DNA of 64,000 bases from RGIG3701 sp017403345 (GTDB lineage Bacteria > Planctomycetota > Planctomycetia > Pirellulales > Thermoguttaceae). The stretch lies in contig JAFQOH010000026.1 in assembly GCA_017403345.1 (NCBI GenBank), forward strand, positions 1 through 64,000, in the 5' to 3' direction. The notes beneath the pieces were generated by a model, which did not search any database, was not told the DNA's origin, and worked only from the letters and a program-made list of their open reading frames with translations. The translations under genes and the position numbers were made by a program. Positions 35,317 to 42,921 of this stretch are shown here, piece after piece. The first letter of the stretch is position 1. Each line of letters opens with the position of its first letter.

Positions 35317-35431
35317 GCTTCATGAAGGAGCGGTTTCCGAAAGGAGAGGAGATGCGGCAAATTTGGGATCTGAGTCTGAAATTTCCGGAAAATCCTGCCT
35401 GCTCCCCCTGTTTCGAAGCGGCGGAATATGA

Positions 35432-35437
35432 TATAAT
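35432..35437 (+). promoter_or_regulatory. Possible -10 box before the second M42 gene
   Basis: A perfect TATAAT in the 217-base gap between the two peptidase genes; no convincing -35 box is seen at the right distance, so cotranscription with the first gene is also possible. Confidence 0.35.
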
Positions 35438-35533
35438 GTGCAGAACTGCAGGCCGTTTTTGCGGGACCTGCTGAATCTGAAAATTTTACGAAAAGACAAA
35501 AATACGAAAAAAGGAAAACCTGAGGAATTCCAA

Positions 35534-36598
35534 ATGGAAACCAAAGCGAAAGATTTTTTGAAGACGGTCCTCGTTACGCCGAGTCCGACCGGTTTTGAAC
35601 AGCCTGTCCAGGAGCTTGTGCGCGAATATGCGAAGGATTTTGCCGAAACGATCGAAACGGACGTGATGGGAAACGTCATCGTCGGACGAAATGTGAATGC
35701 GCCGTTCCGCGTCATGCTGACCGGCCACTGCGATCAGATCGGACTGAGCGTGCAGTACATTGACGGCGAGGGATTTCTTTACGTCATTCCGCTCGGCGGG
35801 TGGGACATCCAGAACCTCATCGGTCAGCACGTGACCGTCTGGACGAAAAAAGGACCGGTCCCGGGCGTCATTGGACGTAAACCGATCCATCTTCTTGATC
35901 CGGAAGAACGCAAAGTCGTTCCGAAAATGAGCGACATTTGGGTCGATATCGGCGCGAAAAGCAAAGAAGATGCCGCGGAGTCGGTCCGGGTCGGCGACGC
36001 GATCACAGTGCAGATGACGTACTCCGAGCTGAAAAATGGTTACATCGCCTCCAGCGCGACGGACGACAAAGCGGGAATGTGGGTCGTGATGGAAGCGCTG
36101 CGCCGCGTGGATGCCTCGAAACTGAAGGTCGCCGCCTATGCCGTTTCCACGACGCAGGAAGAAGTGGGACTCCGCGGAGCCACTACGGCTGCGTATCATG
36201 TGGATCCCCAGGTCGCCATTGCCGTGGACGTCACCTTCACCAGCGACTGCCCGACGATCGATCCGAAAAAGATCGGCGAGATCAAACTCGGCTGCGGTCC
36301 CGCCGTCGGTACTGGTCCGAACTTCAATCCGAGTGTCGTGGCCCGTCTCGCGGAACTGGCAGAAGCCAACGAGATCCCGTACCAGATGAATCCGAGCGGT
36401 TCTCCTCCCGGAACGGACGCCCGCGCCATGCAGATGACCCGTTCCGGCGTTGCGACCGGCCTGATCAGCATTCCGAACCGGTACATGCACTCGCCGGTGG
36501 AAGTCGTTTCGCTGGACGACATGGATGCGTGTGCCGACCTGCTCGCCCGATTCATTGAAAGTCTGGACGTCGATTCGGCTTTCATTCCGCACGTCTGA
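35534..36598 (+). CDS. M42-family metallo-aminopeptidase, second copy
   Basis: A 354-residue paralogue of the gene just upstream, the same length and with all metal-site motifs kept: TGHCDQIGLS, SATDDKAGMW, TTQEEVGLRGA, VDVTFTSD, NRYMHSPVEVV. The two appear to be a tandem duplication with diverged sequence. Start at 35534 has GAGGA seven bases upstream; the open frame to 35438 is not supported. Different substrate preference for the two copies is possible. Confidence 0.93.
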   Translation: METKAKDFLKTVLVTPSPTGFEQPVQELVREYAKDFAETIETDVMGNVIVGRNVNAPFRVMLTGHCDQIGLSVQYIDGEGFLYVIPLGGWDIQNLIGQHVTVWTKKGPVPGVIGRKPIHLLDPEERKVVPKMSDIWVDIGAKSKEDAAESVRVGDAITVQMTYSELKNGYIASSATDDKAGMWVVMEALRRVDASKLKVAAYAVSTTQEEVGLRGATTAAYHVDPQVAIAVDVTFTSDCPTIDPKKIGEIKLGCGPAVGTGPNFNPSVVARLAELAEANEIPYQMNPSGSPPGTDARAMQMTRSGVATGLISIPNRYMHSPVEVVSLDDMDACADLLARFIESLDVDSAFIPHV

Positions 36599-36628
36599 CT
36601 CGATCGCCCCGTTTTTTTGTGAATGGAG

Positions 36629-36678
36629 AGAAACCGTCCGAGCCTCTGGAAAACCTGAGAGACCGGGCGGTTTTTGCT
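36629..36678 (+). terminator. Probable terminator after the M42 genes
   Basis: AAACCG.CC and GG.CGGTTTTT arms (one mismatch) pair across a 28-base loop with a T run, 30 bases past the stop of the second copy. Confidence 0.5.
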
Positions 36679-36718
36679 GAAAAGATCTTCTGTTCTGATT
36701 CCAAACGTGAGGGACTTC

Positions 36719-37501
36719 ATGGCCATTTTGATCCTCGGTGCGACTTCGGAGATCGCGCTGGAAAATGCGAAACTTTTTGCTGCCCGCGGGGAAAAACTGA
36801 TCCTCGCGGCCCGCGCTCCGGAGCGTCTTGCGGAATCTCTTGCGGATCCTCTTGCGGGACTGGTGCACTTTGAAGCCGTCCGGACGGTACCGTGTTCTGC
36901 CGAAACGGAACTGCGGGATTTCTCCTCTGCCTCGGCATTTTGGACACAATGTACGGAACTGGCGCAGAACACGTGGGGAGAAGAGCTTCGCGGGATCTAT
37001 GCGGCTCAGGGATTCCTGCATTCCGGGGATCGGAAACAGTGGGGGGAGGAGCTTGAAGCGACTTTTTTCGTGAATCTGACCTCTGTCGCCTTTTTTCTGG
37101 AGGCGGCTGCGCTGTGGTTCGAGGCACATCCGGAATCGGCAAAAGGTGCGTGGATCGCCGTTCTTTCGTCGGTCGCAGGTGAACGCGGAAGATACTCTAA
37201 CTATCCGTACGGTGCCGCGAAAGCCGGGTTGACGGCATACCTCTCCGGATTGCGTGCGCGTCTTTTTCCGCTCGGAGTTTCCGTTCTGACTGTGAAGCCG
37301 GGACTCGTAAAGACCCGCATGATCGCGAAACGGCCTCAGGGAAGATCGCTTTCTGCCGCAGATCCTCAAAAAGTCGCCCGCCAGATCGACCGCGCGATTT
37401 TTCGGCGTCAAAGTGTCCTCTATACGCCGTCCTGGTGGCGTTTCGTCATGTTTTGCGTCCGTTCCATTCCAGAGTCTCTTTTCAAAAGAATGAAATTCTG
37501 A
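36719..37501 (+). CDS. SDR-family oxidoreductase, DprE2-like
   Basis: A 260-residue NAD(P)H-dependent short-chain dehydrogenase. The N-terminal LILGATSEIALENAKLFAARG is the Rossmann dinucleotide loop. The catalytic triad is in VLSSVAGERGRYSNYPYGAAKAGL (Ser, Tyr, Lys). This segment is close to DprE2/RfbB-type decaprenylphosphoryl-ribose reductases, but with no DprE1 partner here the substrate is open. The start at 36719 has GAGGG five bases upstream. It is not in an obvious operon. Confidence 0.82.
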   Translation: MAILILGATSEIALENAKLFAARGEKLILAARAPERLAESLADPLAGLVHFEAVRTVPCSAETELRDFSSASAFWTQCTELAQNTWGEELRGIYAAQGFLHSGDRKQWGEELEATFFVNLTSVAFFLEAAALWFEAHPESAKGAWIAVLSSVAGERGRYSNYPYGAAKAGLTAYLSGLRARLFPLGVSVLTVKPGLVKTRMIAKRPQGRSLSAADPQKVARQIDRAIFRRQSVLYTPSWWRFVMFCVRSIPESLFKRMKF

Positions 37502-37557
37502 ATCCGGACTCCTGTAGTTCACATCCTGATGCAAAAAGGATCGAAAGCGGAAATGTT

Positions 37558-37575
37558 TTTTAGTCTTTCCTAAAA
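37558..37575 (+). promoter_or_regulatory. Operator-like palindrome, copy 1 (TTTTAG-N6-CTAAAA)
   Basis: TTTTAG, six bases, CTAAAA. It is the first of three copies of this 18-bp palindrome around the DUF3793 promoter, located 38 bases upstream of the copy that touches the -35 box. Confidence 0.6.
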
Positions 37576-37595
37576 TTTTTTGGTTTTTTTGTAAA

Positions 37596-37613
37596 TTTTA
37601 GGCTTGCCTAACT
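37596..37613 (+). promoter_or_regulatory. Operator-like palindrome, copy 2, abutting the -35 box
   Basis: TTTTAG, GCTTGC, CTAACT; the core TTAGGC-TT-GCCTAA is a perfect 14-bp palindrome resembling DtxR/IdeR-family metal-regulator boxes. It runs straight into the TTGACA at 37613, so a bound repressor would block the promoter. Confidence 0.65.
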
Positions 37614-37641
37614 TGACAGGATGTCGGAAATGTGCTATACT
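37613..37641 (+). promoter_or_regulatory. Promoter of the DUF3793-flavodoxin operon
   Basis: TTGACA, 17 bases, TATACT; a strong sigma70-type match. The leader to the ATG at 37702 is about 55 bases. Confidence 0.8.
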
Positions 37642-37684
37642 GTGACTGTTGGGGAAAAGGTTTCCCCATTTTTTGAGAAAATGG

Positions 37685-37702
37685 TTTTAGGTGAGGCTAA
37701 AA
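37685..37702 (+). promoter_or_regulatory. Operator-like palindrome, copy 3, at the RBS
   Basis: TTTTAG, GTGAGG, CTAAAA, overlapping the ribosome binding site and the first base of the ATG at 37702. It has the same spacing as copies 1 and 2. Confidence 0.55.
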
Positions 37703-38382
37703 TGAAATCACAGATCCACACGGGCTGCGGGATCCGCAGAATGGAGCTGATGCGGTATCTGCTTCTTCAAACTTCTCTGGTTCGAGGCGGCGTAAAGCCA
37801 GCGGAGATCCTGACAGTCAACCACTGCTATTGCGCGTCGGATCCGGAACGAACAGAATCTGTTTTTCATTCTCAGACGTCTTCAAATTTGCCTTCTTCGG
37901 ATAATTTTACGGAAGGATTCTGCATTCTGCAGGGGGAGGTCCTTCGGCGTCTTGGTCTTCCCTGGAAGACCTTACGGCATCGCGACCATGGTTCCCTGAC
38001 CATTTTCTATGATCCTCAGCTTCTTGCAGAAACGCTGGCAGTTCCTGCGGTACAAAAGTATCTGCGCCGAAACGGCTACTCGGACTGTGAGACGCTGGAT
38101 CAGTGGCTTGCGCGTCTTGCGGAACGCTTTGAAACGGAAAGTTTTCCGCATGAAGTGGGGCTTTTTCTTGGGTATCCGCTGAAAGACGTCGTCGGCTTCA
38201 TTTTTGCACGTGCGCGGCATACACACCAAGGAAGCTGGCGCGTTTACGGAAAAAAGGAACCGTCCCTCCAGCTGATGGATCGGTATCGCCAGGCCCGACA
38301 GCTCGCGGAAACGATCGTCAGTCAGGTTGAGGATTGGGATCAGTGTGTTCAGAAAATCAGTTCCATCAAATCTTTAATTTAA
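37702..38382 (+). CDS. DUF3793 family protein
   Basis: A 226-residue cytoplasmic protein. FPHEVGLFLGYPLKDVVGFI (about 147-166) is the signature of DUF3793, a family of unknown function found mostly in anaerobic Firmicutes beside flavodoxin and iron-transport genes; the Cys-containing N-terminus and WRVYGKKEPS also match. The start at 37702 (GTGAGG five bases upstream) is preferred over 37621, which lies at the promoter. It is 11 bases before the flavodoxin gene and shares its promoter, with three operator-like palindromes. Iron-dependent control and an electron-transfer role with the flavodoxin are likely by association. Confidence 0.8.
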   Translation: MKSQIHTGCGIRRMELMRYLLLQTSLVRGGVKPAEILTVNHCYCASDPERTESVFHSQTSSNLPSSDNFTEGFCILQGEVLRRLGLPWKTLRHRDHGSLTIFYDPQLLAETLAVPAVQKYLRRNGYSDCETLDQWLARLAERFETESFPHEVGLFLGYPLKDVVGFIFARARHTHQGSWRVYGKKEPSLQLMDRYRQARQLAETIVSQVEDWDQCVQKISSIKSLI

Positions 38383-38393
38383 AAGGAGGCAAA

Positions 38394-38888
38394 ATGAGCC
38401 AGATCACCGTCATTTACGGCAGTACGACCGGGACGACGCAAAGCGCGGCAGAACGCATCGCACAGAAACTTAACGCGCGCTGCGTGGATATTGCGAGCGC
38501 CAAAGCGGAGGACCTCCAGACTCCGGTCCTTGTGCTGGGAACTTCAACGTGGGGGTTCGGCGACCTTCAGGATGACTGGATGTCGGCGGAGAAACTGCTT
38601 CAGGATGCGGATCTTTCCGGGAAGAAAACCGCATTTTTCGGTTTCGGCGACCAGAGCGGTTTCGGCGACACGTTCGTGGATGCCATGGGGATCCTCTGCC
38701 AGACCGCCCTGGAAAAGGGGGCCGTCCTCATTGGGAAAACGTCCACGGAAGGCTACTCCTATGGAGCATCGCGGGCGGAGATCGACGGAGAATTCTGCGG
38801 TCTGGCACTTGACGATGCGAATCAGCCGGAAATGACCGATGCGCGCATCGATGCTTGGACGGAGCAGCTCTTGAAGGAGATCGGGTAG
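38394..38888 (+). CDS. Flavodoxin
   Basis: A 164-residue long-chain-type flavodoxin: FMN phosphate loop YGSTTGTTQSAAERI at residues ~7-21, isoalloxazine-contact loops TSTWGFGDLQDDW (~50-62) and FFGFGDQSGFGDTFVDAMG (~82-100). It carries electrons in the cytoplasm and typically replaces ferredoxin under iron limitation. The start has a strong AAAGGAGG. It is cotranscribed with the DUF3793 gene 11 bases upstream under an apparent metal-responsive promoter. Confidence 0.95.
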   Translation: MSQITVIYGSTTGTTQSAAERIAQKLNARCVDIASAKAEDLQTPVLVLGTSTWGFGDLQDDWMSAEKLLQDADLSGKKTAFFGFGDQSGFGDTFVDAMGILCQTALEKGAVLIGKTSTEGYSYGASRAEIDGEFCGLALDDANQPEMTDARIDAWTEQLLKEIG

Positions 38889-38935
38889 TGTCTCGGATCG
38901 GGGACTCCCCTGCTCTTTGAATGCGTTCGAACGAA

Positions 38936-38968
38936 GAAAGACCGTCGGAAGGCGGCCTTTCCTTTTTG
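38936..38968 (+). terminator. Terminator of the DUF3793-flavodoxin operon
   Basis: GAAAG.CCG and CGG.CTTTC arms around an 8-base loop followed by CTTTTT, in the short gap before the convergent uvrC-like gene. Confidence 0.55.
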
Positions 38969-38983
38969 AGGTTTTTTCTGCTT

Positions 38984-40306
38984 TTACTCTTTCAGTTTTC
39001 GACTTCGGAGAAGATGATGGTAGTGCTGCGCGAATCGGTGCGCCTCGTCACGCACGTACTGCAGGAGACGCAGACTCCAGGCATGCCTAGACAGACGCAG
39101 CGGCTCGGATTCTCCCGGTAGGAAGATCTCTTCGTTTTTTTCGGCCAGAGAAAGGAACTGAACGGAAACGCCGGCTCTTTGAGCGGCTTCCTCCGCGGCA
39201 TGAAGCTGACCTTTTCCGCCGTCGATGAGAAAAATGTCCGGAAGCGGGCCGTTTTCCTCTTTCAACCGTTTCAGACGCCGGTATACGACTTCGCCGATCG
39301 ACGCGAAATCATTGATCCCCTCGACGGACTTGATCTTGTACCGTTTGTATCCGGGCTTAAACGGCATTCCGTCGATGAACTGAACGAGCGAGGCGACGGT
39401 TGCGTCTCCGTGCAGATGTGCGATGTCGACGCCTTCGATGACCCGCGGCATTTGCGGGAGATGCAGGATCTTCTGCAGCCCTGCGAGTCCGCGTTTGGGA
39501 TCCATCTGGAAGACTTCCGGCTGAACGTTTCGCTCGAGGTCACCGCAGTTTTTGAGATTTTCCAGTGCCGCAAGCTGATCCCGAATGACGGCAGCCTGCT
39601 CGAAATTGAGTTCTTTGGCGGCGGTCTTCATCTCCTCCTGCATTTCCCGGATCAGTTCCTCTCTTTTTCCGTCAAGAAAGCGCTGGAGCCGGTGGATCAT
39701 TTTGCGGTAATCTTCTCGCGAGATCCGTCCGCAGCACGGAGCGGTGCATTGACCGATCGAAGCGAGAAGGCAAGGACGGAAAAACCGGAGTTTCGGGTCA
39801 TCTTCCCGGATCTCGTAATTGCACGTTCTGAATTTGAAGACTTTCTGCAGGACCACGAGCGCACCGCGTACCGGGCTGGTGAATGGTCCGTAAAGTTTGA
39901 CGCCGGAAGAAAGGGGTTCCCGGGTCGCTTCAACTCTTGGGAACTGCTCATGAGTGCGGACCTGAAGGTAAGGAAAAGATTTTCCGTCTTTGAGTTCGCG
40001 ATTATACTGCGGCTGAATGTCCTTGATCAGACGTGCTTCCATCAGCAGAGCATCCACCTCGCTGAGCGCTTCGATGTAGTCGATGTCTCGAATGTCGCGA
40101 ACAAGAAACCGAGTCCGTTCATCCACTTCCGCGGCATGGAGGAAGTAGCTTCCCGCCCGTTTCCGCAGGTCCTTTGCCTTTCCGACGTAAATGACGCGCT
40201 GATGTGCGTCTTTCATCAGATAGACTCCGGGCGCGTGCGGAAAAGACTTGACCTTCTCCGCTGCGTAGGAATTGTTATTCGGGTATTGGAGAGCATCTTC
40301 CGCCAT
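38984..40306 (-). CDS. uvrC: Short UvrC excinuclease subunit (lacks HhH domain)
   Basis: A 440-residue UvrC. It has the GIY-YIG nuclease (about 20-100: PGVYLMKDAHQRVIYVGKAKDLRKR), the UVR/UvrB-binding helix pair (~215-250) and the RNase-H-like C-terminal nuclease with the DDH triad (Asp in EGVDIAHLHG, Asp in LIDGGKGQL, His in VRDEAHRFA). Normal UvrC is ~600 residues; here the insertion after the UVR motif and the C-terminal helix-hairpin-helix are missing. Both nuclease sites are intact, so it should cut on both sides of a lesion, though DNA binding may differ. Start at 40306 as annotated. Confidence 0.9.
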   Translation of the reverse strand: MAEDALQYPNNNSYAAEKVKSFPHAPGVYLMKDAHQRVIYVGKAKDLRKRAGSYFLHAAEVDERTRFLVRDIRDIDYIEALSEVDALLMEARLIKDIQPQYNRELKDGKSFPYLQVRTHEQFPRVEATREPLSSGVKLYGPFTSPVRGALVVLQKVFKFRTCNYEIREDDPKLRFFRPCLLASIGQCTAPCCGRISREDYRKMIHRLQRFLDGKREELIREMQEEMKTAAKELNFEQAAVIRDQLAALENLKNCGDLERNVQPEVFQMDPKRGLAGLQKILHLPQMPRVIEGVDIAHLHGDATVASLVQFIDGMPFKPGYKRYKIKSVEGINDFASIGEVVYRRLKRLKEENGPLPDIFLIDGGKGQLHAAEEAAQRAGVSVQFLSLAEKNEEIFLPGESEPLRLSRHAWSLRLLQYVRDEAHRFAQHYHHLLRSRKLKE

Positions 40307-40363
40307 TTTTACTCCGTTTCTGAATGTGTGGATCCTGTGTGCGAGGATACTGATCAGGTCTCT

Positions 40364-41695
40364 TTAGTTCTGCGTTTTTCCTCCTTCGTAAATACTGAAG
40401 ATCGCCCAGACCGGATGGTCATCGAAGGGATTGTAGTCGATTCCGGAAAATTGCTGACGCAGATCCCACACACCGGCCTGTGAGGTGAATTCCTGCAGCG
40501 GACGCTCCTGGAAGAGGATGTTTTCGGAAATGTACTTAAATGAGCCGAAAGTCTTCGTTCCCACGGTCGTATTTGCCCAAGAGACCGTTTTGTTGAAGAC
40601 CATGTCTCCAACGACCGCCGTTTGGGGTTCGATCCCGAAATTTCCGAAAATGATGACGTCGTCCTCATGATCGAATTCGCTTTTCGAGACCGATTTTTTC
40701 AGGAGATCGATCATGCTTGGAAAGTGCTGAAGATCCTGCTGTTCGTAGCCGGGATAGAGCTGGACGTTTGCCGCGATGAAGGAAAACGCGGTTGCCGAGG
40801 ACGTTTTTTTTGCCTGAAATCTTGCAGTCAGCGGCGGACAGAGGAACGGTTTGTTGGGGTACCCCGCGAATTGGGCCGTGTCGGGCATCACTTCCAGAAC
40901 ATTTGTGTCGAACAGGAAAAACAGTGTGGGAAATTCTGTGTTCATTTTCTTTTTAAATTCTGGGAAAAGCGCAACGAAATCGTATTTTCGGCCTGTACGC
41001 AGATTCAGTTCGTACACGATCTTCTGCAAAAATTGCGTATTTTCCGCGTAGAATCCTTGGACTGCCAGCAGATCGAACTGCGCAAGAAGTCCGAGAACTT
41101 CTTCGAAAAGCACGGTATTGCCGGCCAAATATTCAGGCCGCATCGGTTCCATGCTGAAGGAACCCATGATCAGCTCGTCCTGCGCCTCAAAGTAGCGCTT
41201 GATCTTACGGACGTTGGGGGCGGACTGGTAGTCTTCGCGCATGAGCGAGAGATCGGAATCCTGCTTGGGAAGCGCATTTTCGACCGTGTCCGTTACCTGA
41301 ACAGAAGGAGCCTCAAGCCCGGGATCTTCCCCAGAGCCATCCTTCGGCGGTTTGCTTACCGAGTGCGGACGGTGGGGAATACTTACGTGTGAGGAACCGG
41401 AAACGCCCGATCCGCCTTCTCCCTCGCCTTCTTCTTTGGGAGGGAAGCAGCTCTTGATCTTCTGAAATCCGTATTTGCCAAGTCCGCCGATCCCTTCCTG
41501 ATGCGTCAGCCGCTCATCGCTTTTGAGCTCTTCAGGGTAGGCCGGATAATCTGTTCGCGTTTCCTCGGAACGGGTCGTGATGACGACTCGTTCTAAATCG
41601 TTGCTGTCTTTCCATGTAAAAATGTCGATGCGAAGGGTGGACAAAAAAAACAGCAAACCACCAAACAGCGCAATGAAAATCGTGTAGCGGGACAT
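40364..41695 (-). CDS. Membrane-anchored degenerate EEP-fold (endonuclease/exonuclease/phosphatase-like) protein
   Basis: A 443-residue protein with an N-terminal TM anchor (YTIFIALFGGLLFFLSTL), a low-complexity Gly/Ser/Pro/Glu linker (about 85-145) and a C-terminal domain whose pattern follows the EEP superfamily: FDLLAVQGF where active enzymes have LxLQE, DDVIIFGNFG where they have GDFN, and DDHPVWAIF for the late SDHxPV. The expected Glu and Asp/Asn catalytic residues are changed, so it is probably not an active nuclease or phosphatase. AAGGAGG precedes the ATG. Function is unknown. Confidence 0.65.
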   Translation of the reverse strand: MSRYTIFIALFGGLLFFLSTLRIDIFTWKDSNDLERVVITTRSEETRTDYPAYPEELKSDERLTHQEGIGGLGKYGFQKIKSCFPPKEEGEGEGGSGVSGSSHVSIPHRPHSVSKPPKDGSGEDPGLEAPSVQVTDTVENALPKQDSDLSLMREDYQSAPNVRKIKRYFEAQDELIMGSFSMEPMRPEYLAGNTVLFEEVLGLLAQFDLLAVQGFYAENTQFLQKIVYELNLRTGRKYDFVALFPEFKKKMNTEFPTLFFLFDTNVLEVMPDTAQFAGYPNKPFLCPPLTARFQAKKTSSATAFSFIAANVQLYPGYEQQDLQHFPSMIDLLKKSVSKSEFDHEDDVIIFGNFGIEPQTAVVGDMVFNKTVSWANTTVGTKTFGSFKYISENILFQERPLQEFTSQAGVWDLRQQFSGIDYNPFDDHPVWAIFSIYEGGKTQN

Positions 41696-41832
41696 CCCGA
41701 CCTCCTTGAAACCGATACTCCCGTTTTCTTTTTGACGGATGGATCCTGTGCTCTATTCTGTTTACGGTTCCGCGGATGCGTCCTGCACTGCAATGCGGAA
41801 ACGAGAGCTTAAAATCAGATTCACTACCTCTA

Positions 41833-41861
41833 ATTATTCCATAGGAATTCTGTTTCGTCAA
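41833..41861 (-). promoter_or_regulatory. Promoter of the degenerate EEP-fold gene
   Basis: The minus strand reads TTGACG, 17 bases, AATAAT, about 135 bases before the ATG at 41695. The rest of the 41696-42050 gap shows no gene. Confidence 0.6.
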
Positions 41862-42050
41862 GTATCGGTCCACAGAATTATGGGGTAAAAGAAAATATTT
41901 TTGTGTTTTTTGTTGGATTTAGTGATTTTATCGAATGTGCAGGTGCCTGATCAAGCTGTTTTGGCGCATTCTGTGTGTCTGTACGTTCACTGCTCTCACA
42001 CTTTCAAGGCGTTTTGTTTCGTTTTCGCTAGAACTTCTTCTCGATCTTCT

Positions 42051-42800
42051 TTAGCGGGTCATCATACGTTCCGCTGCCGCGAGCTCCTCGGGTGTATTGA
42101 CCGAAACGGCTTCCTGAGGCCGCAGGAGCGGGAGTGCACGGACAGTTTTTCCGCGGGAAAGGAGGAGAGCAGGAGCGTCGGTGATGTAGTATTCTCCCTG
42201 TGCATTGTTCGGCGTCAGAGCGTCAAGGATACTGACCAGTTCGGCCGCGTCAAAAACATAGTAGCTTTGATTGACTTCACGGATCTTCCGCTGCGTTTCG
42301 GTGGCGTCTTTTTCCTCCACGATCCCGCAGAAATTTCCGTTTTCGTCACGCAGGATCCGTCCAAGTCCGTGCGGCTCTTCCACTTCGATCGTTCCCAGAA
42401 GGCACGCACATGGTTCAGAATGCCATGCGGCAAGCAGTTCTGCGATCGTTTCTCCCTGCATCAGCGGTGAATCGCCCGCCACGATGACGACCGGCACGGC
42501 CTCGGACGGTGAGTCTGCCAAAAGAGCGCGCAGCTGGGGAACGCACATTCGTACGGCATGGCCCGTCCCCTTCTGCTCCGTCTGAAGGACGAATTCGATC
42601 TCCGGATGATGCGCAAGCGCCGCGCGGACGTCTTCGGCACGGTAGCCGACGATGGCGAAAATGCGGTCGATCCCAGCAAAACGAAGAGCGTCGAGCGGAT
42701 ACTCGATCATCGGACGGCCGCAGACCGGCGTGAGGACCTTGGGAAGTTCCGAACGCATCCGCGTACCTTTGCCCGCTGCGAGAATGACGGCTGCCTGCAT
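42051..42800 (-). CDS. GlmU-like UDP-GlcNAc pyrophosphorylase, single-domain
   Basis: A 249-residue nucleotidyltransferase with the signature AAVILAAGKGTRMRSELPKVL at the N-terminus (nucleotide loop and catalytic Arg/Lys), TEQKGTGHAVR and VIVAGDSPLM, as in the N-terminal half of GlmU. The C-terminal left-handed beta-helix acetyltransferase half is absent, so it can only make UDP-GlcNAc from GlcNAc-1-P (or act on a related sugar phosphate); an acetyltransferase would be elsewhere. GGAGG lies six bases before the ATG. It follows the aminotransferase on the same strand by 121 bases. Confidence 0.85.
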   Translation of the reverse strand: MQAAVILAAGKGTRMRSELPKVLTPVCGRPMIEYPLDALRFAGIDRIFAIVGYRAEDVRAALAHHPEIEFVLQTEQKGTGHAVRMCVPQLRALLADSPSEAVPVVIVAGDSPLMQGETIAELLAAWHSEPCACLLGTIEVEEPHGLGRILRDENGNFCGIVEEKDATETQRKIREVNQSYYVFDAAELVSILDALTPNNAQGEYYITDAPALLLSRGKTVRALPLLRPQEAVSVNTPEELAAAERMMTR

Positions 42801-42849
42801 GATATGCCTCCGAATGGGATCGATTTCAAAAAAAAGGAAACGAAACTGG

Positions 42850-42911
42850 AAAACTCCGCCTCTTTACGATGGGATCCAATGGGGATCAGCCCAGCCCGAA
42901 AAGAAGCGGAG
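42850..42911 (-). terminator. Terminator of the aminotransferase gene
   Basis: Minus-strand arms CTCCGCTTCTTT and AAAGAGGCGGAG (one mismatch) with TTTTCC after them, just past the stop at 42922. Confidence 0.55.
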
Positions 42912-42921
42912 ACGTTCAAAT

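Noticed and set aside
35486..37534. 682-residue minus-strand open frame
   Set aside because: It runs antisense through the second M42 peptidase and the SDR gene; the residues reflect reversed codons and no domain is visible.
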